Origin: Klebsiella pneumoniae
Lineage (GTDB): Bacteria; Pseudomonadota; Gammaproteobacteria; Burkholderiales; SG8-39
Reading direction: 5' to 3'
DNA length: 32,583 nucleotides
Assembly (NCBI GenBank): GCA_945906755.1
Contig: CAMDRJ010000015.1
Span: 1 to 32,583, forward strand
Below the pieces are notes generated by a model that saw only the letters and a list, made by a program, of their open reading frames with translations, was not told where the DNA came from and ran no database searches. How positions within the stretch are numbered: the first letter of the stretch is position 1; every line of letters begins with the position of its first letter. Shown one piece after another: positions 8,313 to 16,228 of the stretch. A program made the translations under genes and the position numbers.

Positions 8313-9185
8313 TCAGACGCGATCCAACTCTTCCTTGGAGCCATAGAGACCCCAAGGGCGGAAGATGAGAAACACTAACAAAACGAAGAACGGCACCACA
8401 TCAGCCAGCAATGGATCGATGTAGTGAATCATCAGCACTTCGGCCGCCGCGACGATCAATGAGCCGAGGATGGCGCCAAGCAGACTATCCAATCCGCCCA
8501 CCAGTGCAGCGGGGAACGCCTTCAACCCGATGATGATCATCGTTTGATCGAGCGCGGTGTCGCTGGCGATCAGCATGCCGGCGATGCCGCCCGTGAAGGT
8601 GGCGAGCGCCCAGGCCAGCGCATAAATGCCGTGCAGGCCGATGCCACGTTGCGCGGCGAGCAGCGGATTCTGGCCGGCCGCTCGCATGCGAATGCCCCAC
8701 ACCGTGTGTTTGAAGAAAAAATACAGACTCAAATACGCAATAGCGGTGGCGATCACCAGCACCAGCGCAGCCGAAGAAATTCTCGCCGTCTCGCCGATCG
8801 ATACCGCGCTATTGGTCCAACCGAGCAAGCGGATCGGATGCTGTTCCTGCGCCGACCACACCAGCACCATCGCACCGCGCAAGAAAATGCCGAGCGCAAT
8901 GGTGGCGAGCACCGCGGCGAGGACCGCTTCGCCGGTCATGCTGCGCATCAACGCGACGTACACCAGCACGCCCACCATCGCTGCGAGCAAGGCTGCAAAA
9001 CCGATGGCAATCAGCGGATGCCCGGAGAACGTGCCCGCGGTTGCGAAAAGTCCGTAGGCGCCCAGCATCATCAGCTCGCCATGCGCGAGCGACATCACGC
9101 GCGACACACGGTAGATCAATACATAGCCGCAACAGATCAGCGCGTAAATCGCGGCAAGAACAATGATATTGACGGCGAGCTGCAA
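8313..9185 (-). CDS. Liv-type ABC transporter permease (LivH type)
   Basis: The 290-residue membrane protein has the LivH layout. It opens with AIYALICCGYVLIYRVSRVMSLAHGELMMLG, which includes the conserved N-terminal helix and the SLAHGELM block. A mid-protein region GIRMRAAGQNPLLAAQRGI contains the EAA-like cytoplasmic loop for ATPase contact. KAFPAALVGGLDSLLGAILG follows near the end. Eight or so hydrophobic segments are evident. It sits downstream of the binding-protein gene with about 40 bases between them, and directly before the LivM-type gene. Function: one half of the inner-membrane channel of the importer. Confidence 0.9.
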   Translation of the reverse strand: MQLAVNIIVLAAIYALICCGYVLIYRVSRVMSLAHGELMMLGAYGLFATAGTFSGHPLIAIGFAALLAAMVGVLVYVALMRSMTGEAVLAAVLATIALGIFLRGAMVLVWSAQEQHPIRLLGWTNSAVSIGETARISSAALVLVIATAIAYLSLYFFFKHTVWGIRMRAAGQNPLLAAQRGIGLHGIYALAWALATFTGGIAGMLIASDTALDQTMIIIGLKAFPAALVGGLDSLLGAILGSLIVAAAEVLMIHYIDPLLADVVPFFVLLVFLIFRPWGLYGSKEELDRV

Positions 9186-9224
9186 CGTCGACCAACCGGT
9201 CCTGAGAGGCTATTCGTGCCTGTC

Positions 9225-10394
9225 CTACTGTTTGATGTCGACGGCCACCCAGTCGCGCACGCGGACCACATCATTCTTCGCAGTGTCCCATTTCCACACA
9301 CGGTAGTGCTGGCGGGTACGGAAGTGATTGTCCTTGGTCCATTCGAGCGAGCCGCCGCGCAGGCCCTTGAGATCCACTTTGAGATTGTTCATCGCCGCGA
9401 GCACCTTGGCGTTCGTCGGTGGCCAGGCGGTTTTGCGCAGTACTTCTTCCACCACCATGCCGGTAATGAACCCTTCAGTGAGGTACGAGGCCGGATACTT
9501 CAAGTTCGCGCGATGCGTAACGGCCCGAATTTCCGCATGCATCGGCACATTGTCGACCAGTAGCGCATTGGTGCCGACCACATAGAACTCGCCATCTTTC
9601 AGGCGCGCCAGCTCATCTTCGGCGTTGATGTGCGCCCAGGTGACATAGCGGCCTTCCCAACCGAGCCGTCGCAATGCCTCGAACGTGCGCACTTGCGATA
9701 CCCATGGCGACCACGAAAACACCCAGTTTGGATTCGCCTCTTTCAGCTTGGTCGCGAATGGCGTGTAGTCAGGCGTTGGTGGTGGCGTAATTTGTTTGTC
9801 GACGACTGTCATGCCAAGTGATTTCGCTACGGTTGCGGCATGCTCGATACCGGCACGCGCAACCGGGATCGCCATCGATGCCAACCCAAGCCGCACCGGC
9901 TCCTTGGCCGCATACTTGATGAAATTGACGGACGCTTGCGAATCGAGACTCGCGCTGAACGCCGTTGAGCAGAATTGCAGCGGATCAGCGGGTGGCATCG
10001 TTTCGGCCGGACACACCGCGCCGGCGTAGTAAAGCGGCACATTGGCGCGTTTGGATTCGCTCACCATTGGCGCATAGGTGGATGACAGGCTCGTATTGAT
10101 GAGCATCAGCACATTGTCTTGCGCGACCAGCTTCTTCGCATCGGCCGCGGCTTTCGATGGCTCGCCCTGGTTGTCTTGGATCACTAGGCGGACCTGTTTG
10201 CCGTTGATGCCGCCTTTGTTATTGACGTTGTCGAGATACGCCTTCAGCGCATCGACCACCGGCGCATAGGTGCTGGCCGATGGACCGGTCATTGCCGCGC
10301 TGACACCCACCACGTAAGCGTCTTGCGCAGGGGCCACCGAGGCGATGCCCGCGAGCGCGGCGCCACCGATACACAGCAATCTGTGCTTAAACAT
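9225..10394 (-). CDS. ABC transporter periplasmic substrate-binding protein (Peripla_BP_6 type)
   Basis: The protein matches LivK/HAAT-type type I binding proteins. A signal peptide (MFKHRLLCIGGAALAGIASVAPAQ) precedes YVVGVSAAMTGPSASTYAPV. It continues with DNVNNKGGINGKQVRLVIQDNQGEPSKAAADAKKLV, the family hallmark, and two alpha/beta lobes. I chose the ATG at 10394 (389 residues), since GGAGGG lies about six bases upstream; the track start at 10496 would place 34 unrelated residues before the signal peptide. Residues such as Ser/Thr after INTSLSSTYAP would line the ligand cleft. It captures the importer's substrate in the periplasm. It follows the acyl-CoA ligase by 46 bases in the same operon. 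Confidence 0.92.
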   Translation of the reverse strand: MFKHRLLCIGGAALAGIASVAPAQDAYVVGVSAAMTGPSASTYAPVVDALKAYLDNVNNKGGINGKQVRLVIQDNQGEPSKAAADAKKLVAQDNVLMLINTSLSSTYAPMVSESKRANVPLYYAGAVCPAETMPPADPLQFCSTAFSASLDSQASVNFIKYAAKEPVRLGLASMAIPVARAGIEHAATVAKSLGMTVVDKQITPPPTPDYTPFATKLKEANPNWVFSWSPWVSQVRTFEALRRLGWEGRYVTWAHINAEDELARLKDGEFYVVGTNALLVDNVPMHAEIRAVTHRANLKYPASYLTEGFITGMVVEEVLRKTAWPPTNAKVLAAMNNLKVDLKGLRGGSLEWTKDNHFRTRQHYRVWKWDTAKNDVVRVRDWVAVDIKQ

Positions 10395-10440
10395 GCAAAA
10401 CCCTCCTCGAAATTGCGGCGGCAAATCCTGGTGCAAGGAC

Positions 10441-12348
10441 TCAGCGCAACGCGTCGCCGGCCCCTTCTGCAACAAGGCGTTCTTCACGATCATCATACAT
10501 GGACTCGATAAGCGCTTCGAAACGCTGATACATGAGCGTTCTCTTCACTTTTCTGGTGGGCGTGACTGGCTCGCCTTCTTCTTCGGGATCGAGTGCTTTG
10601 GGCAATATTCGGAATGCCTTGATCGTTTCCACGCGCGCCAACTGCGCATTGGCTTTGTCGATTTCATCTTGCACCAACTGCACAACGCGCGCACTTTCGA
10701 TGAGGTTGGCAAAGCCGGTGTGGAGGATGCCGTGCGTGCGTGCCCAATCGGCGACGGTATCGAAATCGATTTCGATGAGCGCGGTGAGGTACTTGCGATT
10801 ATGTCCAAACACGATCGCTTCGCCCACATAGGGGCTCGAGCGAAGAATGTTCTCGATGAAAGATGGGGAAAGGGTCTTGCCGCCAGCGGTGACGATGAAA
10901 TCGCGCGCACGATCGACGAGGCGAAGGTTTGCGTCACCTGTTTTCGCCGCAGTGGCGGGCAACCATTCGCCGATATCGCCGGTGCGAATCCAGCCGTCCT
11001 CACCCAGCACGTCGCGCGTTGCCGCCTCGCTTTGCCAATAGCCTTCGAAATGATCGGCGGTTTGCACGAGAATTTGCCCGGCCTCATCGAGTTTGATGAC
11101 AACCCCGATCGCGGGGGTTCCAATATTGCCCGGGCGCGGAAACGGGCTGGCCTGGCCGGAAATAATCGCACCCGCTTCCTCGGTCTGGCCGTAGATTTCC
11201 ACGACGTTGACCCCCCAGATTTGCCATAGCGCAGTGGTCTCGGTGGGCATCGCCGCGCCGCCTGCGATCACGAGTTCGAGCTGATCGAAACCAAGCTTGT
11301 TGAGCAGGGGCTTGAATGCCAACGCACGTGCCACTTCATAGGCGATGCTCGATGCGTGCTTGCCTTCCCAGCGTTCCCGCGCATGGCGCCGGCCGATGCC
11401 CATCGCCCATTCGTAGACCGCGCGCTTGGCGGCTGAGCTCGCGCCAACGCTCACCAATACTTGCGAGGCGAACTTCTGCAAGTAGCGTGGCACGGTAAAT
11501 AAGAGCGTTGGCGCCACATCGAAGAAGGTCTCGCCCAACGCGTCGACGCTCTCGCCGAAATGCGGCACGACGCCCGAGATGAGGGGCAGGGTGACCGCGA
11601 CATCCCGACCGAGAATGTGACAGAGCGGGAGGTAGACGACGGTCCGGTGCGACTTCTCGGCAAGCGTTGGATAGTGTTCGACGATGGTGGCGCAAGCGGC
11701 CAAGTGATGTCCGTGGGTGATCAGCGCGCCTTTGGGATGGCCGGTGGTTCCTGAGGTGTAGACGATGAAGGCAGGATCGGTTGGCCTGATTTGCGCGGCG
11801 TGTCGCTCAAACAAGGCAAGCGCCGCATCGTCAGTGAGATCGTCTTTGCGGGTGAGTGCCGAGTACGACGCAATCATTGGCTGTTCGTAGGCGAACATGG
11901 CGGTGGTGTCGATCACGACGATTTGGCGCAGGCTCGGTAGTCGATCCACGATCGGCAGGATCTTGTCGACATACTGCTGATTCTCAGCGACAAAGATCGT
12001 GGCACCGCCATTCTCCATCTGGAATTCCAGCTCGGCGATCGAAGCGGTCGGATAGATGCCATAGACGATCGCGCCAAGCGCCTGCGCGGCTTGATCGATG
12101 ATCACCCACTCCTCACAGGCATCGCCCATGATCGCGATGCGCTCGCCTTTTGCCAGCCCAAGCTTGGCGAGTGTTTGTATTGCGCGGCCGGCCAGCACGC
12201 CATAGTCGTGCCAGGTGCGCTCGCGGTAGAGCCCAAGATGCTTGGAACGAAACGCGACCGACGCTGCCTTCGCGCGCGCATGCGCGGCCAGCAAACCGGG
12301 CGCGGTCTGATGGCGCAGTTGGGCGATACGTTGCAATGCGTCTGGCAT
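10441..12348 (-). CDS. AMP-forming acyl-CoA synthetase (long-chain FACS-like)
   Basis: The product is an adenylate-forming ligase that converts a carboxylic acid, ATP and CoA to the acyl-CoA. Motifs are FIVYTSGTTGHPKGALITHG (P-loop, near residue 200), AGGAAMPTETTALW, VEIYGQTEEAG, GWIRTGDIGEW and LVDRARDFIVTAGGKTLSPSFIENIL. The length of about 635 residues, and the long lid between motifs, match the bacterial long-chain (FadD15-like) class rather than benzoate or phenylacetate ligases. The track start at 12381 is a TTG. The ATG at 12348 fits the family N-terminus better, although its ribosome site is weak. As the first gene of the operon it probably activates what the transporter brings in; the substrate is not determined. 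Confidence 0.9.
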   Translation of the reverse strand: MPDALQRIAQLRHQTAPGLLAAHARAKAASVAFRSKHLGLYRERTWHDYGVLAGRAIQTLAKLGLAKGERIAIMGDACEEWVIIDQAAQALGAIVYGIYPTASIAELEFQMENGGATIFVAENQQYVDKILPIVDRLPSLRQIVVIDTTAMFAYEQPMIASYSALTRKDDLTDDAALALFERHAAQIRPTDPAFIVYTSGTTGHPKGALITHGHHLAACATIVEHYPTLAEKSHRTVVYLPLCHILGRDVAVTLPLISGVVPHFGESVDALGETFFDVAPTLLFTVPRYLQKFASQVLVSVGASSAAKRAVYEWAMGIGRRHARERWEGKHASSIAYEVARALAFKPLLNKLGFDQLELVIAGGAAMPTETTALWQIWGVNVVEIYGQTEEAGAIISGQASPFPRPGNIGTPAIGVVIKLDEAGQILVQTADHFEGYWQSEAATRDVLGEDGWIRTGDIGEWLPATAAKTGDANLRLVDRARDFIVTAGGKTLSPSFIENILRSSPYVGEAIVFGHNRKYLTALIEIDFDTVADWARTHGILHTGFANLIESARVVQLVQDEIDKANAQLARVETIKAFRILPKALDPEEEGEPVTPTRKVKRTLMYQRFEALIESMYDDREERLVAEGAGDALR

Positions 12349-12454
12349 GGGAACGAAGAGTATGGTGTCGCTGTGAACCAACCTAGGCTAGCATTGCTGG
12401 CCGCGTGGCGGAAGCATTCTGCTGCGCGGTACGTTCAACCACCTTGGAGATGCA

Positions 12455-12697
12455 ATGTCAGATGAAGACCTGAAGGCTGAACTCGACCGGTTGCGCGCTG
12501 AAAATGAATCACTCAAGAAGGGCGCTGCAAAGGGCGTGTCGATGAAGGTGAGTGAAAAAGGCGGGCTCTCGGTGTACGGCATGGGGCGATTCCCGATCAC
12601 ACTCTATAAGGAACAGTGGTTGAAGCTGCTTGATCTGTCGGCGGAGATCCGGGCGTTCATCGCCGCCAATGACGCGCAGTTGAAGACGAAGGACTGA
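12455..12697 (+). CDS. Small conserved hypothetical protein with N-terminal coiled coil
   Basis: The 80-residue product has a heptad-like N-terminus (LKAELDRLRAENESLKKG) followed by a compact C-terminal part. This contains GGLSVYGMGRFPITLYKEQW and LLDLSAEIRAFI. The coding call is supported by GGAG five bases before the ATG and by the ordered, non-repetitive composition. I have seen similar short proteins with the VYGxGRFPxTLYKEQW core in other bacteria, but no function is known to me. It probably forms a dimer through the coiled coil. It is divergent from the acyl-CoA ligase operon (106 bases between starts) and is followed by a GC-rich hairpin. It might be independent of the methyltransferase gene downstream. 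Confidence 0.8.
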   Translation: MSDEDLKAELDRLRAENESLKKGAAKGVSMKVSEKGGLSVYGMGRFPITLYKEQWLKLLDLSAEIRAFIAANDAQLKTKD

Positions 12698-12702
12698 CCT
12701 CA

Positions 12703-12725
12703 CCCTCGCCCTTTGCGGGGGAGGG
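12703..12725. repeat. GC-rich hairpin resembling dispersed proteobacterial inverted repeats
   Basis: CCCTCGCCC, loop TTTGC and GGGGGAGGG form a nine-pair stem with one G-G mismatch, six bases after the stop of the 80-residue gene. It is preceded by ACCTCA and followed by ATCGGGAG. This resembles the CTCACCCT...GGGAGAGGG elements scattered in many proteobacterial genomes. There is no T-run, so it is not a canonical intrinsic terminator, though it may attenuate readthrough. Confidence 0.5.
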
Positions 12726-12769
12726 ATCGGGAGCGGCGTGATTAAGCGCTCGAAAATCGGAGTCATGCA

Positions 12770-13900
12770 ATGTCGCACAACCTGAACGGCCGACCGCCGT
12801 TTCGCGCGGATCATATCGGCAGCCTGCTGCGGCCGGCGTCGTTGCGTGCCGCTTTCAAACGCCATGGTGCGGGCGAGATCACGGACGCTGAGTTCAACGC
12901 CACGCTCGATCAAAGCATTCGCGATGTGCTCTGCATGCAGGAAAATTGCGGGCTGGCGGTGGTCAACGACGGTGAATTTCGCCGCGGCTCGTATTGGAGC
13001 CGGTTCGTCGAGCGCATGGACGGATTCCGGATCGGTCCCGCGGTATTCAAGTTTCATGATGAGACCGGGCGCGAAGCCGCGTTTACCGCGCCTTATGTAC
13101 AGGGCAAGTTGCGCCGGATGCGCCCGATCGCGCTGGATGAATTGCAGTTCATCAGCGCGCACTCCAAGAATACGGCGAAGATCACACTGCCTTCGGCGCC
13201 AACCATGCAGTTCTACAGCGGGCCGCAGTGCATCGATAACGGTGTGTATCCCGATCGCGAGGCGATGTTCGCGGATCTTGGTCGCGCTTTTCAGGAGGAG
13301 ATTCGGGCGTTGCATGCGGCGGGGCTGCGTTACGTCCAGATCGATGAGGTGCCGCTTGCAATGCTCTGCGACAACAAGATCCGGCAGCAGGTTCGAGCAA
13401 TGGGTGATGATCCGGACCGTCTGGTCGATCTTTACATCGACGCCTTGAATCAGTCGGTGGCAAATCTTCCGTCAGACATGGGGGTCGGCATGCATATGTG
13501 CCGCGGCAATCTCAAGGGCACGTTTCTATCCGAGGGCGGCTTGGATCCGATCGCCGAAAAAATGTTTGCGCGCATCAACGTCAATCACTTTCTGCTCGAA
13601 TACGATACGCCCCGCGCCGGGGACTTCGCTTCGCTTCGCTTTGTGCCGAAGACGAAGGGCGTGGTGCTGGGACTGATCAGTTCCAAGACGCCCATGCTTG
13701 AATCGATGGAAACATTGCAGCGTCGCATTGATGAAGCGGCCAAGTTCATCGATTTGAATCGACTGGCGATCAGTCCGCAATGTGGTTTTGCGAGCACCGT
13801 AGCGGGCAATCCCGTCACGGAAGTCGATGAGCATGCGAAGTTGCGGCGTTGTGTAGAAGCGGCGCGTGCGATTTGGGGTACGGCAGGCGCTTCATCATAG
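12770..13900 (+). CDS. Cobalamin-independent methionine synthase II-like protein (YxjG/MetE C-terminal type)
   Basis: The 376-residue protein corresponds to the C-terminal catalytic barrel of MetE, as in the stand-alone YxjG/YxjH group. The opening FRADHIGSLLRP is typical of that group. The zinc ligands are all present: His242 and Cys244 in MHMCRGN, Glu277 in LLEYD and Cys338 in SPQCGFAS. Asp192/Glu193 in VQIDEVPL match the homocysteine-binding region. The reaction is thiol alkylation, in the classical case methyl transfer to homocysteine. The long MetE N-terminal domain is absent, so the methyl donor may differ. It precedes the SDR gene by 21 bases. Epoxyalkane:coenzyme M transferase shares this fold and length, but the N-terminal sequence favours YxjG. 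Confidence 0.87.
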   Translation: MSHNLNGRPPFRADHIGSLLRPASLRAAFKRHGAGEITDAEFNATLDQSIRDVLCMQENCGLAVVNDGEFRRGSYWSRFVERMDGFRIGPAVFKFHDETGREAAFTAPYVQGKLRRMRPIALDELQFISAHSKNTAKITLPSAPTMQFYSGPQCIDNGVYPDREAMFADLGRAFQEEIRALHAAGLRYVQIDEVPLAMLCDNKIRQQVRAMGDDPDRLVDLYIDALNQSVANLPSDMGVGMHMCRGNLKGTFLSEGGLDPIAEKMFARINVNHFLLEYDTPRAGDFASLRFVPKTKGVVLGLISSKTPMLESMETLQRRIDEAAKFIDLNRLAISPQCGFASTVAGNPVTEVDEHAKLRRCVEAARAIWGTAGASS

Positions 13901-13921
13901 AAATTTTCGAAAGGGTTTGAA

Positions 13922-14674
13922 ATGGATCTAGGCATCAGCGGCAAGACCGCGCTTATCACCGGCGCATCCAGTGGCATTGGGCGGGCCATCGCAGTGGCGC
14001 TCGCCGCCGAAGGCGCGCAACTTGCGATCATGGCGCGCCGTCGCGAGCGTCTCGATGAGCTGGCGAAAGAGATCGTCGCAAAGGGCGGCAAGAAGCCAGT
14101 CGTGATCGAAGCCGATTTTCTGCAGGACGGTGCACCGCAAGCGATCGCCAAGAGTGCGCTCGATGGCATGGGCGCGGTCGATATCCTTATCAACAACGCA
14201 GGCGGCAGCCGCGCATTCAAACTGCATACCGCCGAGGAGCAGTGGAATGAAGCGCTGACGCTCAATTTCACGCGCCAACGCCAGCTCACCGACAAGCTGG
14301 TCGATCAGATGATCGCGAAGAAATGGGGACGGATCATCAACATCACCGGCAAATCGGAACCCGATGGCATCAATGGCGCATTCTGCGCGAAGGCGGCGAT
14401 GCATTCATGGTCGAAAGGGATGTCGCGCGAAGTCGGCAAGCATGGCATCACGGTGAACTGCATTCCGCCCGGGCGCATCATCAGCGAACAGATTCTGCGC
14501 AACTACACACCCGAGTATCGAGCCTGGCAATCGGAGCATGAGATTCCAGTGGGCGAGTATGGTCAGCCGGAAGACATCGCGAATTTGGTTGCCTATTTGT
14601 CATCGCCGCTCGCGCGTTACATCACCGGCACCGTGATTCCGGTCGATGGCGGTCTGCGGCGTTACCAATTCTGA
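13922..14674 (+). CDS. SDR family protein lacking the catalytic YxxxK tyrosine
   Basis: This is a 250-residue Rossmann-fold short-chain dehydrogenase/reductase. The cofactor motif TGASSGIG lies at 13-20 and NNAG at 91-94. The C-terminal region YITGTVIPVDGGLRRYQF is normal for the family. The active-site region is not: IINITGKSEPDGINGAFCAK carries Lys157 but has Ala153 where the YxxxK Tyr should be. The catalytic Ser region is also rearranged (Thr142/Ser145). Arg39 and the following basic residues (MARRRERL) suggest NADP(H). It may use another acid, act in a non-redox way, or belong to a subfamily with its own chemistry. The start at 13922 follows a purine-rich GAAAGGG site. Its stop overlaps the next start in TGATG. 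Confidence 0.88.
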   Translation: MDLGISGKTALITGASSGIGRAIAVALAAEGAQLAIMARRRERLDELAKEIVAKGGKKPVVIEADFLQDGAPQAIAKSALDGMGAVDILINNAGGSRAFKLHTAEEQWNEALTLNFTRQRQLTDKLVDQMIAKKWGRIINITGKSEPDGINGAFCAKAAMHSWSKGMSREVGKHGITVNCIPPGRIISEQILRNYTPEYRAWQSEHEIPVGEYGQPEDIANLVAYLSSPLARYITGTVIPVDGGLRRYQF

Positions 14675-15645
14675 TGCGACCCGTAGGCATTCAAGCGCTG
14701 GTCTGGCTGCTGGTCGCGGCCTTGGCTGGGCCGGTCATCGCGCAAAGTTATCCGACCAAACCAATTCGGTTGATCGTGCCATTCGCGCCGGGCGGAACCT
14801 CGGAACTGGTCGCGCGGACGGTTGGCGCCGAAATGTCGAAGGGGCTTGGCCAACAAATCGTCATTGAGAATAGGCCAGGCGGTGCAGGCAATATCGCGAT
14901 GCATGAGGTGGCGCGCGCTGATCCGGATGGTTACACCTTGATCCTGGGTCATGTCGGGTCACTCGCGGTGAATCCCTACATGTTCGCGAAGCTGCCGTTC
15001 GATGTGGACCGCGATTTCGTACCCATCACGTTGCTGGTGAAGGTGCCCAGCATTTTCGTCGTGCATGAGAGCGTGGCGGTGAAGAGTCTGAAAGAGTTCA
15101 TCGCACTCGCGAAGAAGGAGCCGGGCAAACTCTTCTACGGGTCGGTGGGCAATGGCAGTGCAGGGCATCTTGCGTTTGAATATCTGAAGCTGGTTGCAGG
15201 CATTGATGTTGCCCATGTGCCGTACAAGGGGACCGGGCCTAATGTGATCGATCTTGTGGCGGGGCGCACGCATGCGAGCGCTGCCGGTACCCCGCCGTTC
15301 ATGCCGCATGTGAAGTCGGGCAAGCTGCGCGTGATTGCGGTGGGCACCCCGCAGCGGCTCGAGATATTGCCGGATGTGCCAACCGTCGCCGAACAAGGGT
15401 TCCCAGGATTCGAAACGTCCCAATGGTACGGCCTCATCGCGCCGGCCAAGACACCCGAATCCATCATTAGCAGGTTGTCGGCGGAAGCACTGAAGGCTGC
15501 GCAATCACCCATCGTGAAAGAGCGATTCGCGGTCGATAGCGGCTTGGCGATTGGATCGACGCCAGCCGAGTTCGCAGCCTTTATCAAGCTGGAACAGGCA
15601 CGCTGGAGCGAGGTGGTGCGCAAGGCGGGGATCAAGGCCGACTGA
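14674..15645 (+). CDS. Bug/TctC family tripartite tricarboxylate transporter substrate-binding protein
   Basis: The 323-residue product carries a signal peptide (cleavage near VIA/QS, residue 23) and the hallmark start of Bug proteins, YPTKPIRLIVPFAPGGTSE. It continues with ENRPGGAGNIAM, PDGYTLILGHVGS and the TPPFMPHVKSGKLRVIAVG block. Bug proteins bind carboxylates or other small polar compounds in the periplasm. No TctA/TctB membrane genes are present, which is common for orphan Bug genes in Burkholderiales. The ATG overlaps the SDR stop codon by one base, so translation is coupled. It probably delivers or senses the substrate of the methyltransferase/SDR pair. Confidence 0.93.
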   Translation: MRPVGIQALVWLLVAALAGPVIAQSYPTKPIRLIVPFAPGGTSELVARTVGAEMSKGLGQQIVIENRPGGAGNIAMHEVARADPDGYTLILGHVGSLAVNPYMFAKLPFDVDRDFVPITLLVKVPSIFVVHESVAVKSLKEFIALAKKEPGKLFYGSVGNGSAGHLAFEYLKLVAGIDVAHVPYKGTGPNVIDLVAGRTHASAAGTPPFMPHVKSGKLRVIAVGTPQRLEILPDVPTVAEQGFPGFETSQWYGLIAPAKTPESIISRLSAEALKAAQSPIVKERFAVDSGLAIGSTPAEFAAFIKLEQARWSEVVRKAGIKAD

Positions 15646-15722
15646 GCCCGGGTCCTTGCGCGGTCAGAGCGTCGCGGGTACGTCCTGACTATTCGTGTAG
15701 TGGATCGTACAGATAACGAATG

Positions 15723-16055
15723 CTAGAGCGATTCACCGAGTAGCGGGTCGAGCTGGCCGCCCGAGCGCATGCACTGGGCGCCCAGCTTGTTGGCAAAATC
15801 CTTGGGCTCGGAGTGGCCAGGACGATAGGCGGCATTGACGATGTCTTTGGCAATGGTCTGCGCGTCGTCGCTCGCGAGGTTGTACATATCCGGAAGCATC
15901 GCACTGGCACGATCTTTGGCGATCCCATGCTTGGCGAGGGTCGAGGCGACGAGTGCGAGATCGGCAAACGCGACGCACTCTTCGGCTGATTTCACACGTG
16001 GTGTCGCGACCGCCGAAGTCGTGACGAGTGCAAGGGCAATGAGGGCAAATTTCAT
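15723..16055 (-). CDS. Small exported hypothetical protein
   Basis: I do not recognise a family. The 110-residue product begins with a clear signal peptide (MKFALIALALVTTSAVA) and continues with a mature part of about 92 residues. That part holds two cysteines (AEECVAF and GAQCMRSGG) that could form one disulfide in the periplasm. The mature region looks helical. GGAGG seven bases before the ATG at 16055 supports the start. It converges with the Bug gene and lies downstream of msrB on the same strand, separated by about 170 bases. The larger ORF 15733..16140 on this strand is an out-of-frame shadow. Confidence 0.78.
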   Translation of the reverse strand: MKFALIALALVTTSAVATPRVKSAEECVAFADLALVASTLAKHGIAKDRASAMLPDMYNLASDDAQTIAKDIVNAAYRPGHSEPKDFANKLGAQCMRSGGQLDPLLGESL

Positions 16056-16228
16056 GGGTGCCTCCGGTTGGTGTAAGCGCCAAGTGGAGCACCGGAGGTT
16101 GACAGGTGAATCGCGGAGAAGAGCGCTTCTTGCGCCCCATTTAGGGCTTGTTGCGCCGCTCAGTGTGACACGCTACGCAGACCGAATCCGATGATGCTCG
16201 CAGGGTCGGTCGCCGCCCTGCTTCAGCA

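Noticed and set aside
8544-9563. Long plus-strand ORF of 339 residues opposite the LivH-type and binding-protein genes
   Set aside because: It is antisense to two clear genes, crosses their boundary, and its translation is rich in Arg/His with no family motif. It is a GC-rich shadow.
10345-11229. Plus-strand ORF of 294 residues opposite the acyl-CoA ligase gene
   Set aside because: Antisense shadow with no recognisable domain; the ligase frame has full adenylation motifs.
15691-15721. Inverted repeat ATTCGT...ACGAAT between the Bug gene and the small exported gene as a terminator
   Set aside because: Only six pairs with a loop of about 19 bases and no T-run; too weak to call.
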